Source of the DNA: Solirubrobacterales bacterium
GTDB taxonomy: Bacteria > Actinomycetota > Thermoleophilia > Solirubrobacterales > Solirubrobacteraceae
Reading direction: 5' to 3'
NCBI GenBank assembly: GCA_019240115.1
Contig: JAFAYV010000075.1
Coordinates: 30,836 to 94,835, forward strand
DNA length: 64,000 bases
Shown here one piece after another: positions 7,520 through 15,420 of the stretch (the first letter of the stretch is position 1; each line of letters opens with the position of its first letter). The notes under the pieces are model-generated. The model was given only the letters and a program-made list of their open reading frames with translations. It did no database searches and was not told the DNA's origin. The position numbers were made by a program, and so were the translations under genes.

Positions 7520-8905
7520 ATGCCGACCCTCACCGCCGTCATCGGGGACTCGATCCTTGACACCGTCGGCGACACCCCGCTCGTCCGCCTGTCGCGCATC
7601 GGAGCGGGGCTCCGTCCGCAGCTCCTCGCCAAGCTCGAGGTCTTCAACCCGGGCGGCTCGATCAAGGACCGGGTCGCGATCGCGCTCATCGAGGCCGCCG
7701 AGCGCGACGGCAAGCTGCGGCCGGGCGGCACGATCGTAGAGCCGACGTCGGGGAACACCGGCACGGGACTGGCGATCGTCGCGCGGCTCAAGGGCTACCG
7801 CGTGATGGCGGTCATGCCCGACAAGGTCGCGTCCGAGAAGGGCGACCTGCTGCGCGCGCTCGGAGCCGAGGTCGTGCTGTGTCCCACCGACGTCCCGCCC
7901 GACTCGCCGCGCGCCTATTACAACGTCGCCGACCGGCTGACCGCGGAGATCCCCGGCGCCTTCCAGCCCAACCAGTACCAGAACCCGGCCAACCCCCAGG
8001 CCCACTACGAGTCCACCGGACCGGAGATCTGGGAGCAGACCGGGGGCGGCGTCACCCACCTCGTGCTCGGCGTGGGCACCGGCGGCACCGTGACCGGCAC
8101 CGTGCGCTATCTGCGCGAGCGCCGGCCCGACCTCGTCGTCGTCGGCGCCGACCCCGAGGGGTCGATCTACTCCGGCGGGCAGGCCAACGTGCACCCCTAC
8201 CTCGTCGAGGGCGTCGGCGAGGACTTCTGGCCCAGCGCCTTCGATCCCGCGTCGGTGAACCGCTGGATCACGGTGTCCGATCGCGACGCGTTCCTGACCA
8301 CGCGGCGGCTCGCTCAGACCGAGGGGATCCTGGCCGGCCCGTCGGGCGGCATGGCGGTGCACGCCGCGCTGCAGGTGGGGGCCGAGATCGGCGACCCCAG
8401 GGCGATGGTCGTGGTGATCCTGCCCGACGGGGGACGGGCGTACCTGTCGAAAGTCTACTCCGACGCGTGGATGCGCCAGTACGGCTTCCTGTCGCGCTCG
8501 GGTGATCTCACCGTCGGCGACGTGCTGCGCCGCAAGCGAGAGGCCGGCGAGCTGCCCGCCCTGGTGACGGTGCAGCCGCACTACCGGGTGCGCGAGGCGA
8601 TCGCGCTGCTGCACGAGCATCGCGTCTCCCAGCTGCCGGTCGTCGCGGCCGAGGATGGCTCGCGGATCGTCGGCGCGATCGGCGAGCGGGGTCTGCTCAA
8701 GCACGCCGCCGCCGACCCGGGCAGCCTGGACGGCGAGATCGAGGTGGTGATGGAGCCGCCGTTCCCGGCGGTCTCCAGCGAGGACCCGGTGCGCGAGGCG
8801 GTGGAGCTGCTCGCCGGCGACCAGCAGGCGCTGATCGTGATGAGCGGCGACCGCGCCGAGGGCCTGCTCGCCCGCGCCGACCTGCTCGAGGCGCTCGCCT
8901 CGTGA
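7520..8905 (+). CDS. cbs: Cystathionine beta-synthase
   Basis: A 461-residue PLP enzyme that condenses serine with homocysteine to cystathionine in reverse transsulfuration. The fold-type II catalytic domain (about 1-310) carries the PLP lysine Lys49 in GGSIKDR, the SGNTG phosphate loop at 77-81, and the glycine-rich GVGTGGTVTGT loop. A C-terminal Bateman module of two CBS domains (about 335-460) follows, as in actinobacterial and eukaryotic enzymes. There is no N-terminal heme region. Its TGA overlaps the GTG start of the next gene, so both are translated together. Intact, in contrast to the broken carboxylase genes on either side. Confidence 0.93.
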   Translation: MPTLTAVIGDSILDTVGDTPLVRLSRIGAGLRPQLLAKLEVFNPGGSIKDRVAIALIEAAERDGKLRPGGTIVEPTSGNTGTGLAIVARLKGYRVMAVMPDKVASEKGDLLRALGAEVVLCPTDVPPDSPRAYYNVADRLTAEIPGAFQPNQYQNPANPQAHYESTGPEIWEQTGGGVTHLVLGVGTGGTVTGTVRYLRERRPDLVVVGADPEGSIYSGGQANVHPYLVEGVGEDFWPSAFDPASVNRWITVSDRDAFLTTRRLAQTEGILAGPSGGMAVHAALQVGAEIGDPRAMVVVILPDGGRAYLSKVYSDAWMRQYGFLSRSGDLTVGDVLRRKREAGELPALVTVQPHYRVREAIALLHEHRVSQLPVVAAEDGSRIVGAIGERGLLKHAAADPGSLDGEIEVVMEPPFPAVSSEDPVREAVELLAGDQQALIVMSGDRAEGLLARADLLEALAS

Positions 8906-9978
8906 CCTCGTTTCAGACGCGGGTGGTCCACGCGGGCCTCCAGGCCGACCCGACGTACCGCTCGGTGATCCCCGCGATCCATCAGACCTCGACCTACGCG
9001 CAACCGCGGCCCGGCGAGTTCGTCGCCGACTACGACTACGCGCGCTCGGCGAACCCGACGCGGGCGGCCCTGGAGCGGGCGCTCGGCGAGCTCGAGGGCG
9101 GCCGGGCGGTGTGCTTCTCCTCGGGCCTGGCCGCCGAGCACGCTTTAATCACCGCCGTGTGCGAGGCGGGCTCGCACGTCGTCATGCCCGGGGACCTGTA
9201 CGGCGGGACGTTTCGGCTCGTGGACAAGGTGCTGTCGCGCTGGGGGCTGGCGCACACGCTCGTCGACCAGCGCGAGCTCGACGCCCTGACCGCGGCCATT
9301 GCACCCGCCACCCGGCTGGTCTGGGTGGAGACCCCGACCAATCCGCTGTTGAACGTCGTCGAGATCCCGAGCGTCGTCGCCCGCTCCGGAGATGCCCTGG
9401 TCGCCGTCGACAACACCTTCGCCACGCCAGTCAACCAGCGGCCGTTGGAGCTCGGCGCCGACTTCGTCGTGCACTCGACGACGAAATACCTCGGCGGGCA
9501 CTCCGATGTCGTCGGCGGAGTGGTGGTGACCCGGTCCGAGGAGTGGTACGACCGGCTGCGCTTCGTCCAGAACTCCATCGGCGCCGTGCCGGGACCGTTT
9601 GACTGCTTCCTCGTGCACCGGGGGCTGCGCACGCTCGCGGTCCGTATGGCCGCGCACGCTCGCTCGGCTGCGGCGGTGGTGGAGCTGCTGCGCTCGCTGG
9701 ACGGGGTCTCCGACGTGCGCTGGCCGGGGTTCTCCGGGATGGTCTCCTTCCGCCATCCCGACGCCGCGAGGATCGCGTCGCGGACGCGGCTGTTCACGCT
9801 GGCCGAGTCGCTTGGCGGGGTCGAGTCGCTGATCGAGGTGCCGCAGGCGATGACCCACCAGTCCGTCGAGGGCTCGGCGGCGGCCGTCGCGCCCGACCTC
9901 GTGCGCCTGTCCTGTGGGATCGAGGAGCCGGCCGACCTCGTCGACGACCTGCGCGCGGCTTACGACGGATCGACGTAG
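8902..9978 (+). CDS. metB: Cystathionine gamma-synthase/lyase family PLP enzyme
   Basis: A 358-residue Cys/Met metabolism enzyme. It has YDYARSANPTR and the SSGLAAEHA loop, D170 in VAVDNTFATP for the pyridine nitrogen, and the PLP lysine Lys195 in HSTTKYLGGHSD. With the preceding cystathionine beta-synthase it makes a transsulfuration pair, so a gamma-lyase role (cystathionine to cysteine) is as likely as synthase. The C-terminal domain is about 15-20 residues shorter than usual. Between VRWPGF and SGMVSF the family normally has a PxHPxHxxAxxQM stretch, which is absent. The GTG start overlaps the upstream stop. The 3' end overlaps the convergent biotin-carrier gene by 19 bp. Confidence 0.88.
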   Translation: MTSFQTRVVHAGLQADPTYRSVIPAIHQTSTYAQPRPGEFVADYDYARSANPTRAALERALGELEGGRAVCFSSGLAAEHALITAVCEAGSHVVMPGDLYGGTFRLVDKVLSRWGLAHTLVDQRELDALTAAIAPATRLVWVETPTNPLLNVVEIPSVVARSGDALVAVDNTFATPVNQRPLELGADFVVHSTTKYLGGHSDVVGGVVVTRSEEWYDRLRFVQNSIGAVPGPFDCFLVHRGLRTLAVRMAAHARSAAAVVELLRSLDGVSDVRWPGFSGMVSFRHPDAARIASRTRLFTLAESLGGVESLIEVPQAMTHQSVEGSAAAVAPDLVRLSCGIEEPADLVDDLRAAYDGST

Positions 9979-10508
9979 ACGATCGGCTGGTCGCGCTCGA
10001 CGTCGGCGCCGTTCTCGACGACGACCGCGCGGACCGTGCATGCCGACTCGGCGAGCACCTGGTTCATCAGCTTCATCACCTCGACGATCGCCACCGGGGT
10101 GCCGACCGAGATCTCCTGGCCCTCCTGCACGAACGGCGGCGCGCCCGGCGCCGGCTAGCGCCAGAAGATCCCGGGCGAGGGGGAGACGATCGCCGTCGCG
10201 GTGCTGAGATCGTCGGCCTCGTTGGCCGGGGTCGGGGGCGGGGCCTCGGCGTCCTCGTCGCCGGCGGCGTCGGTGTCGGCGGGCGTCGACGTCTCGGCCG
10301 CCGGCTCGCTGGCGGCCCGCGCCGCGGTGGCCGGCGGGACGCGGTCGGTGTCCGCCGGCTCCGAGCTCGTCGAGGCCGCGGGCGCGGACGTCGGCAGCTC
10401 GCCGGTGCCGATGTGCACCTCGACGCCGTCGGCGCTCAGGTGCACCTCGTCCCAGTCGGACTGCTCGAACGCGTCGAGGAGGCGACGGATCTCGGCGAGG
10501 TCGAACAT
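9960..10508 (-). pseudogene. accB: Biotin carboxyl carrier protein with in-frame amber codon
   Basis: A 183-codon gene: an N-terminal region (FDLAEIRRLLDAF), a flexible Ala/Pro/Thr/Glu linker (about 45-105), and the biotinyl domain. Codon 118 is TAG (10155-10157), between SPSPGIFWR and PAPGAPPFVQEG, where relatives read SPxPGxFYRSPAPGAPPF. The same frame then continues through the biotinylation site EVMKLMN (Lys146) to a normal stop. A single substitution (TCG to TAG) would explain it. As written, the product lacks the biotin-binding domain. It is divergent from a TetR gene 83 bp away. Either a nonsense mutation or a base-calling error. Confidence 0.88.
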
Positions 10509-10581
10509 CAGCGCCGATCGTGGAGCCGGTGGACGCCGCGGCGCCGCCCGCGCGCGCCGTCTCGCCGACCGTCATACTGAG

Positions 10582-10591
10582 GTGAGTTCAC
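10582..10591 (+). promoter_or_regulatory. Possible TetR operator at the start codon
   Basis: GTGA-GT-TCAC, a short inverted repeat immediately before the ATG of the TetR gene, in the 83-bp space shared with the divergent accB. Position suits autoregulation and control of accB. Evidence is only symmetry and location. Confidence 0.3.
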
Positions 10592-11242
10592 ATGGCGTTC
10601 ACTGATCGCGCACGCGGCGCGGCGGCGGGGTCCGCGCCGCCGGGGCCGGCCGAACCCAAGACCGCGCGCGGCGCCGCCACCCGGCGCCGGCTGATCGACG
10701 CGGCACGCGACGAGCTCGTCCAGCGCGACGGCATCCTCGAGATCGACTCGGTGGCCGCGCGCGCCGACGTCTCGGTGGGAGCGATCTACCGTCACTTCGA
10801 CTTGCGGGCGGGCCTGATCGGCGCCGTCGTCGACGACTTCTACACGCGGTACCGCGAGCAGACGCTCGAGGTCAATCCGGCGCCCGGCGGGCGCTTCCCC
10901 GAGCGCGAGCGCAAGCGTACCGAGCTCTCGGTGGCGTTCCACTATCGCGACCCTCTCGCCCGCGTCATCCTCTCCGCCCTCCACCTCGACGCCGAGGTGG
11001 CGGTCAAGGAGGCGGCCCAGGTCGCCGAGATGGTCGACCTCGCATCGAGCGTGATGGCGCTCGGCCAGCGCCGAGGCGAGCTTCCGGCCGACCGCGACCC
11101 GCGGTTCGTCGGCGCGATGATCATCGGCGGCATGCGCCAGGTGCTCGCGGTCGCGCTCGCCGGTGGCACGCCGATGCCCGAGCGCGACACCGCGCGGCGG
11201 CTGTGGATCCTCATCGCGGGGATCATGGGCGTCGATCCCTGA
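10592..11242 (+). CDS. TetR family transcriptional regulator
   Basis: A 216-residue regulator. The DNA-binding domain spans about residues 27-76, with TRRRLIDAARDEL as helix 1 and IDSVAARADVSVGAIYRHFDLRAGLI as the helix-turn-helix, the classic TetR pattern of YxHF after the recognition helix. The rest is a helical ligand-binding domain ending in IIGGMRQVLAVAL. It is transcribed divergently from the biotin carrier gene, which suggests it once controlled the acyl-CoA carboxylase/hydratase genes and perhaps senses an acyl-CoA. Its own frame is intact although its likely targets are broken. Confidence 0.85.
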   Translation: MAFTDRARGAAAGSAPPGPAEPKTARGAATRRRLIDAARDELVQRDGILEIDSVAARADVSVGAIYRHFDLRAGLIGAVVDDFYTRYREQTLEVNPAPGGRFPERERKRTELSVAFHYRDPLARVILSALHLDAEVAVKEAAQVAEMVDLASSVMALGQRRGELPADRDPRFVGAMIIGGMRQVLAVALAGGTPMPERDTARRLWILIAGIMGVDP

Positions 11243-11263
11243 TGGCACCCGATTCCTCGCGGT

Positions 11264-12042
11264 TTACGAGCCGGCGCTCTCGAGCGTGAACGAGCCCTGC
11301 GGCGAGCGCACCGAGACGTGCCGCGCGCGCTTCAGGGTCAGCGCGTGCTCGATCAGCTGCTGGATGCTGTTGGGGTCGATCAAGTCGTAGGACCGGCGCG
11401 CGGGCCCGGCGGCGCGCGCGGCCTCGAGATCCTCGTCCGTGACCATGTAGCGCAGCAGCAGCTCCTCGTCGGAGATCGACGAGCCGCCGTACTGCTCGCG
11501 GATCTGCACCAGCGACGGCTGCGGGCGCCCCCAGTCGGTGAACCGCTGCCCGTGCGAGGAGCCGAGCACCGGTCGGCGAACCACGCGTCGGTGTGGACGG
11601 GCTGATCCCGTACATGATCGCGGCGTAGGCCTGTCCCCCGGCGGCGTCGATCGTCCGCGACAGGCGATGCATCTCGTCGAGGTTGTAGAGGCAGTCGTAG
11701 ACCCAGAAGCTGTTAATCCCGTGCCGGATCAGCGTCTGCACCCACAGATCGATGAGCGCGTCGGGCGTCATCCCGAAGGTCGCGATCCGGTTCGAGCGCA
11801 CGCCCGAGCGGAAGTGGCTGGTCGGCATCCACGTGCGCTACAGGTCCAGGCCCTCCCACGGATCCTCGCCGCAGTAGCGCAGCATCACGCGAACATCGTC
11901 AGCCGGTGATGTCGATCGCGCGAAAGCCGGTCCGCTCGAGGTCGTCGGCGACCCTGCGGAGCACGCCGGTGCGCATCCGCACGCCCCACAGGCTCTGCTG
12001 TCCGTCGCGGAACGTCTGGTCAACGAACTCGACGTGGGCCAC
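11264..12042 (-). pseudogene. Biotin-dependent carboxyltransferase (pyruvate/oxaloacetate type), multiply damaged
   Basis: Pieces of the HMGL-like carboxyltransferase domain appear in order but in different frames. They are VEFVDQTFRDGQQSLWGVRM (start), then MLRYCGEDPWEGLDL, then RTWMPTSHF and RSNRIATFGMTPDALIDLW, and then FWVYDCLYNLDEMHRLSRTI. VHTDAWFADR comes next, and finally the distal end QPSLVQIREQYG and ISDEELLLRYMVTDEDL. There is a frame change near 11900, an in-frame TAG at 11838-11840 (a Leu position in relatives), and frame changes near 11570-11610. About 250 residues of the barrel are missing at the last junction. The GTG start lies 14 nt after the stop of the upstream hydratase, an operon arrangement. 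Not functional as written. Confidence 0.8.
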
Positions 12043-12056
12043 CCGAGGCGACCGGG

Positions 12057-12842
12057 CTAGGGGCGCGCGGCGTCGCGCGGGCGCGGCGGCTCGGGACGGG
12101 CACCGGCGACGAAGGTCGCCATGCCCGCGGTCACGTCGGGATGGCGCACCGGCGGATGGCAGATCTCGACCTCGAGCTGGAGGCCGTCTTGGAGGCTGAG
12201 CCCGACGGTGCCCAGCGCCGCCTCGCGATCGGCGCGGATGCCGACCTGGGGATAGGTGCAGATGTGCTCGGCAAGCTCCATCGCCCGGTCCAGCGCCTCG
12301 CCCTCGGGCACGACCTCCTGCGCGAGCCCGATCAGCTGCGCGCGATGGGCATCGATCTCGATCCCGGTCTCGATCATCCACAGCGCGTTGCCCATGCCGA
12401 CGATGCGCGGCAGCCGCTGCGTGCCGCCATCGGCGAGCGACAGGCCCCAGCGCTTGTTCAGCAGCCCGATCTTCGCGTTCTCGGCGACGATCCTGAAATC
12501 GCACCAGCAGGCGAGCTCGACGCCGCCGGCCAGGCACCAGCCGTTGATCGCGGCGATCGTCGGCTTGCCGGGATCGAGCCGGGCGAAGCCCATCGGGCCC
12601 GCCGAGTCGGTGTGGGGGTGCTCCCAGAGCTCGTTCATCCCCTTGAGGTTGGCCCCGGCGCAGAACGTCGTGTCACCGGCGCCGGTGATGACGAGCACCT
12701 TGGCCTCGTCGTCGTGCTCGAACGCGGTGATCGCCTCGGCGAGCTCAACCGCAAGGTCGCGATCGACGTTGTTGTGCACCTCGGGGCGGTTGAGCGTCAG
12801 CAGGGTGACGCCGCCGCGGCGCTCGGTGAGCAGCTTTCCCAT
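12057..12842 (-). CDS. Enoyl-CoA hydratase/isomerase family protein
   Basis: A 261-residue crotonase-family enzyme, intact. Landmarks are LTLNRPEVHNN at the start, the oxyanion-hole loop FCAGANLKGM (about 61-70), and NGWCLAGGVELACWCDFRI, which retains the first catalytic-position Glu (GGVEL). The segment IGLLNKRWGLSLADGGTQRL has Asn where the second catalytic Glu usually lies, so the chemistry may differ from simple hydration. It is first in an operon with the broken carboxyltransferase and divergent from the histidine phosphatase, with a 74-bp shared promoter region. Confidence 0.82.
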   Translation of the reverse strand: MGKLLTERRGGVTLLTLNRPEVHNNVDRDLAVELAEAITAFEHDDEAKVLVITGAGDTTFCAGANLKGMNELWEHPHTDSAGPMGFARLDPGKPTIAAINGWCLAGGVELACWCDFRIVAENAKIGLLNKRWGLSLADGGTQRLPRIVGMGNALWMIETGIEIDAHRAQLIGLAQEVVPEGEALDRAMELAEHICTYPQVGIRADREAALGTVGLSLQDGLQLEVEICHPPVRHPDVTAGMATFVAGARPEPPRPRDAARP

Positions 12843-12916
12843 CGCGATGACCTGATCCTCTCTCCCCGGGGGACGGCGGGCGCTCTGAGCTTGCAGGACG
12901 ATAGGCTCGGTGTCAA

Positions 12917-13648
12917 GTGAGTTCGCTTCCTGCGCGCGATGCCGCCTCCCGACGTCGCGTCTATCTGATGCGCCACGCCGACGTCGTCTACTTCGACGAC
13001 CCGGGTCGCCGCGTGGCCCACACCGACGTCGTGCTCACGCCCGCCGGTCTGCAGCAGGCCCACAGCACCGGTGCCGCCCTCGCCGAGGTCCGCCTCGATC
13101 GGGTCGTCACCAGCGGCCTGGCGCGCACCGAGCAGACCGCCGAGATCGTGCTCGACCACCTGCGCCATCCGCCGGCGGACCCCGAGCCCTGGCGTCTGCC
13201 CGAGCTCGAGGAGATCCTCCCGGGGGATCCGAGCGCGATCCCCGACGACGAGCTCGCCGAGGCGTTCCTGGCGCCGTTTCGCCGGGGGGCGCCGCTCGAT
13301 CGCCGCTTCCTGGGCGGCGAGAGCCTCGCCGATCTCGTGCAGCGCGTCGGGCGCGCGACGCGACGGATCTACGCCGACGACCGCTGGCGGACGCTGCTCG
13401 TCATCGCCCACGGCGCCGTCAACCGCGCGATCCTCTCCGAGGTGCTCGTCGGCTCCGGGGCGTTCCTCGGCACCCTGGAGCAGTCCCCGGCCTGTCTGAA
13501 CGTCATCGACGGGGACCCCGGCGCCCAGGAGGTGCGCGCGGTCAACATCACGCCCTACGACCTTCTGCAGCCCGATACCCTCGCGACCTCGCTCGAGCAG
13601 TTCCTCGCGCAGTATGTCGCCTTTCGGGCCGGAAACAGCGAGCCGTAA
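12917..13648 (+). CDS. Histidine phosphatase (phosphoglycerate mutase-like) protein
   Basis: A 243-residue member of the histidine phosphatase superfamily. It has the catalytic RHG-type motif as LMRHAD (phospho-His near residue 20), the second conserved Arg in TSGLARTEQTAE, the proton donor region ELEEILPGD, and the second catalytic His in VIAHGAVNR. Such proteins dephosphorylate small metabolites or phosphoproteins; the substrate is not predictable. The GTG start (VSSLPARDA) is chosen as the first in the frame after the divergent hydratase. It stands alone, about 300 bp ahead of the polysaccharide locus. Confidence 0.85.
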   Translation: MSSLPARDAASRRRVYLMRHADVVYFDDPGRRVAHTDVVLTPAGLQQAHSTGAALAEVRLDRVVTSGLARTEQTAEIVLDHLRHPPADPEPWRLPELEEILPGDPSAIPDDELAEAFLAPFRRGAPLDRRFLGGESLADLVQRVGRATRRIYADDRWRTLLVIAHGAVNRAILSEVLVGSGAFLGTLEQSPACLNVIDGDPGAQEVRAVNITPYDLLQPDTLATSLEQFLAQYVAFRAGNSEP

Positions 13649-13714
13649 CCGGCCGAGCGCCCCGACTGACGCCGTCCCCCCGGCCTGCAATGTGCCGTTC
13701 ATCGGTGCAGCAGC

Positions 13715-13728
13715 TTTCCTGCAGGAAA
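13715..13728. repeat. 14-bp perfect palindrome
   Basis: TTTCCTGCAGGAAA lies in the 299-bp gap before the polysaccharide locus, about 35 bp upstream of the promoter-like hexamers. It could be a regulator binding site. No other copy was noticed in the window. Confidence 0.4.
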
Positions 13729-13761
13729 CGGGCCACTTCTTGGCAGAAAGCGGGTTGGCTG

Positions 13762-13791
13762 TTGACCGGTCGAAGACTCACGACCTAGCTT
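13762..13791 (+). promoter_or_regulatory. Promoter-like hexamers ahead of the polysaccharide locus
   Basis: TTGACC followed after 18 bp by TAGCTT, in the gap upstream of the sugar transferase gene. This resembles a housekeeping sigma promoter with a slightly long spacer. The start of the gene is about 155 bp further on, leaving a long leader. The remaining gap sequence contains no convincing gene. Confidence 0.4.
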
Positions 13792-13947
13792 CCGGCCGGC
13801 CCGCGTGCTCAGGGACCCGCGGGCTGTGCCAATGCGTATGGAAGAGATCACAACGAAGGCGTCGGCGTTGTGCGCTGACCATGGGGGCGACGTATCGCGG
13901 GGCGGGCCGGGCGGCGGATCCAACGAGCCGGCGCAGGCGTCAGCAAC

Positions 13948-15420
13948 GTGACGGTCTCATCAGGGACATCATTCACAGGGCCGGCGCTCGACGGGCGACG
14001 CCGGTGGGGGTTGGGCTCAGGCGCGCGCCGATGGGTGGGTGCTCGCGGCCGGGACGCGAGCCTTCGCTGGCTGCTCGCCACCGGCGATGCCGTCGCGGTC
14101 TTCGGCGCGCTGGTCCTGGCGATGATGCTGCCCACCGCTGGCGGCGGCGACCTCAACGGGCTGCTCTGGGGACTGGTGGCGATCCCGCTCACGATCGTGC
14201 TCTTCAAGGTCTACGGCCTCTACGACCGCGACATGAAGCGCATCGCCTATTCGACCGTCGACGACCTCCCGCCGCTGCTGAACGCGGTCGTCATCGGAAC
14301 CCTGCTCCTGTGGCTGTACGCGCGCGTCACCCCGATGGTCCGGCTCGATCTCGCCGAGGTCCTGACCTTCGGCACCACCGCCGTCGGGTTGTCCGCCGCC
14401 GCCCGATTTGTCATCCGCTACGGCAGCACGCGCCTCATCGGACCCGAACGCGCGCTGCTGATCGGGGGCGGCGAGCGCGCGCGAACGCTCGCCGCCAAGC
14501 TGTCCGCACATCCCGAATACGGGGTGGAGATCGTCGGCTCTCTCTCCACCGACAGCGATCCAGGCCAGCCGGCGGCTGCGACCGTTCTCGGCGAGCTCGG
14601 CGGGCTCGCCGGGGTTGCGGCCTCAGTCGGTGCCGCGCGAATCGTGCTCGCTGCCGACGACATCGATGAGTCAGCGCTCGAACCGGTCCTGCGCGAGTGC
14701 CGCGCGCGATCGCTGAAGGTGTCGGTGCTTCCGACCCTCTCGCACATGCTCGGCGTGGCGGTCGAGATCGACGATGTCGAGGGCGTCGCGGTCCTCGGCG
14801 TCAATCCGCCATGGCTGCCGCGCTCCTCGCGGCTGCTCAAGCGCACGATGGATGTCCTGATCGCGTCGGTGATGCTGATCGTCGGTGCTCCATTCTTCGT
14901 GCTGTTTGCGATCGCGATCAAGCGCGACTCCCCCGGGCCCGTCCTGTTCCGTCAGGAGCGGGTGGGCAAGGGCGATTGCCGCTTTCAGATGCTCAAGCTC
15001 CGGACGATGGTCTCCGATGCCGAGCAGCGTCGCGCCGAGCTCGTCGCCTGCAGTAACGATCCGCATTGGCTGAAGCTCGAACACGATCCGCGGGTCACTC
15101 GCTTCGGAGCGCGGTTGCGGCGCCTGAGCCTCGACGAGCTGCCACAGTTGTGGAACGTCCTGCGTGGCGAGATGAGCATGGTCGGGCCACGACCGCTGAT
15201 CCCGGTCGAGGACGAGCGTGTGATCGGTTGGGCCCGCGGACGTCTCGACCTGACCCCCGGCATCACTGGCTACTGGCAGGTCCTCGGCCGTACGCGGATA
15301 CCGTTTGAGGAGATGGTCAAGTTGGACTACATGTACGTGATGAATTGGTCACTTTGGGAGGACTTGCGGCTGATGCTCAGGACTCTGCCAGCAGTACTCG
15401 GAGGGAGGGGCGTCAATTGA
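13948..15420 (+). CDS. Polyprenyl-phosphate sugar-1-phosphate transferase (exopolysaccharide initiation)
   Basis: A 490-residue WbaP/WcaJ-type enzyme that loads the first sugar phosphate onto undecaprenyl phosphate at the inner membrane. Four N-terminal membrane segments (about 40-155) precede a CoA-binding-like Rossmann domain ([17 protein letters not shown], about 170-265). A membrane-anchored catalytic bacterial sugar transferase domain follows (about 293-488), containing [28 protein letters not shown], the KLRTM motif, [18 protein letters not shown] and VGPRP. Start GTG. Its last codon overlaps the TTG start of the kinase gene, and it heads the rightward block of the locus. Confidence 0.93.
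   Translation: MTVSSGTSFTGPALDGRRRWGLGSGARRWVGARGRDASLRWLLATGDAVAVFGALVLAMMLPTAGGGDLNGLLWGLVAIPLTIVLFKVYGLYDRDMKRIAYSTVDDLPPLLNAVVIGTLLLWLYARVTPMVRLDLAEVLTFGTTAVGLSAAARFVIRYGSTRLIGPERALLIGGGERARTLAAKLSAHPEYGVEIVGSLSTDSDPGQPAAATVLGELGGLAGVAASVGAARIVLAADDIDESALEPVLRECRARSLKVSVLPTLSHMLGVAVEIDDVEGVAVLGVNPPWLPRSSRLLKRTMDVLIASVMLIVGAPFFVLFAIAIKRDSPGPVLFRQERVGKGDCRFQMLKLRTMVSDAEQRRAELVACSNDPHWLKLEHDPRVTRFGARLRRLSLDELPQLWNVLRGEMSMVGPRPLIPVEDERVIGWARGRLDLTPGITGYWQVLGRTRIPFEEMVKLDYMYVMNWSLWEDLRLMLRTLPAVLGGRGVN

Noticed and set aside
10155..11840. Recoding of TAG as an amino acid (pyrrolysine-like)
   Set aside because: The carboxyltransferase has additional frameshifts and a large deletion, no pyl genes are seen, and ordinary genes in the window also end in TAG.
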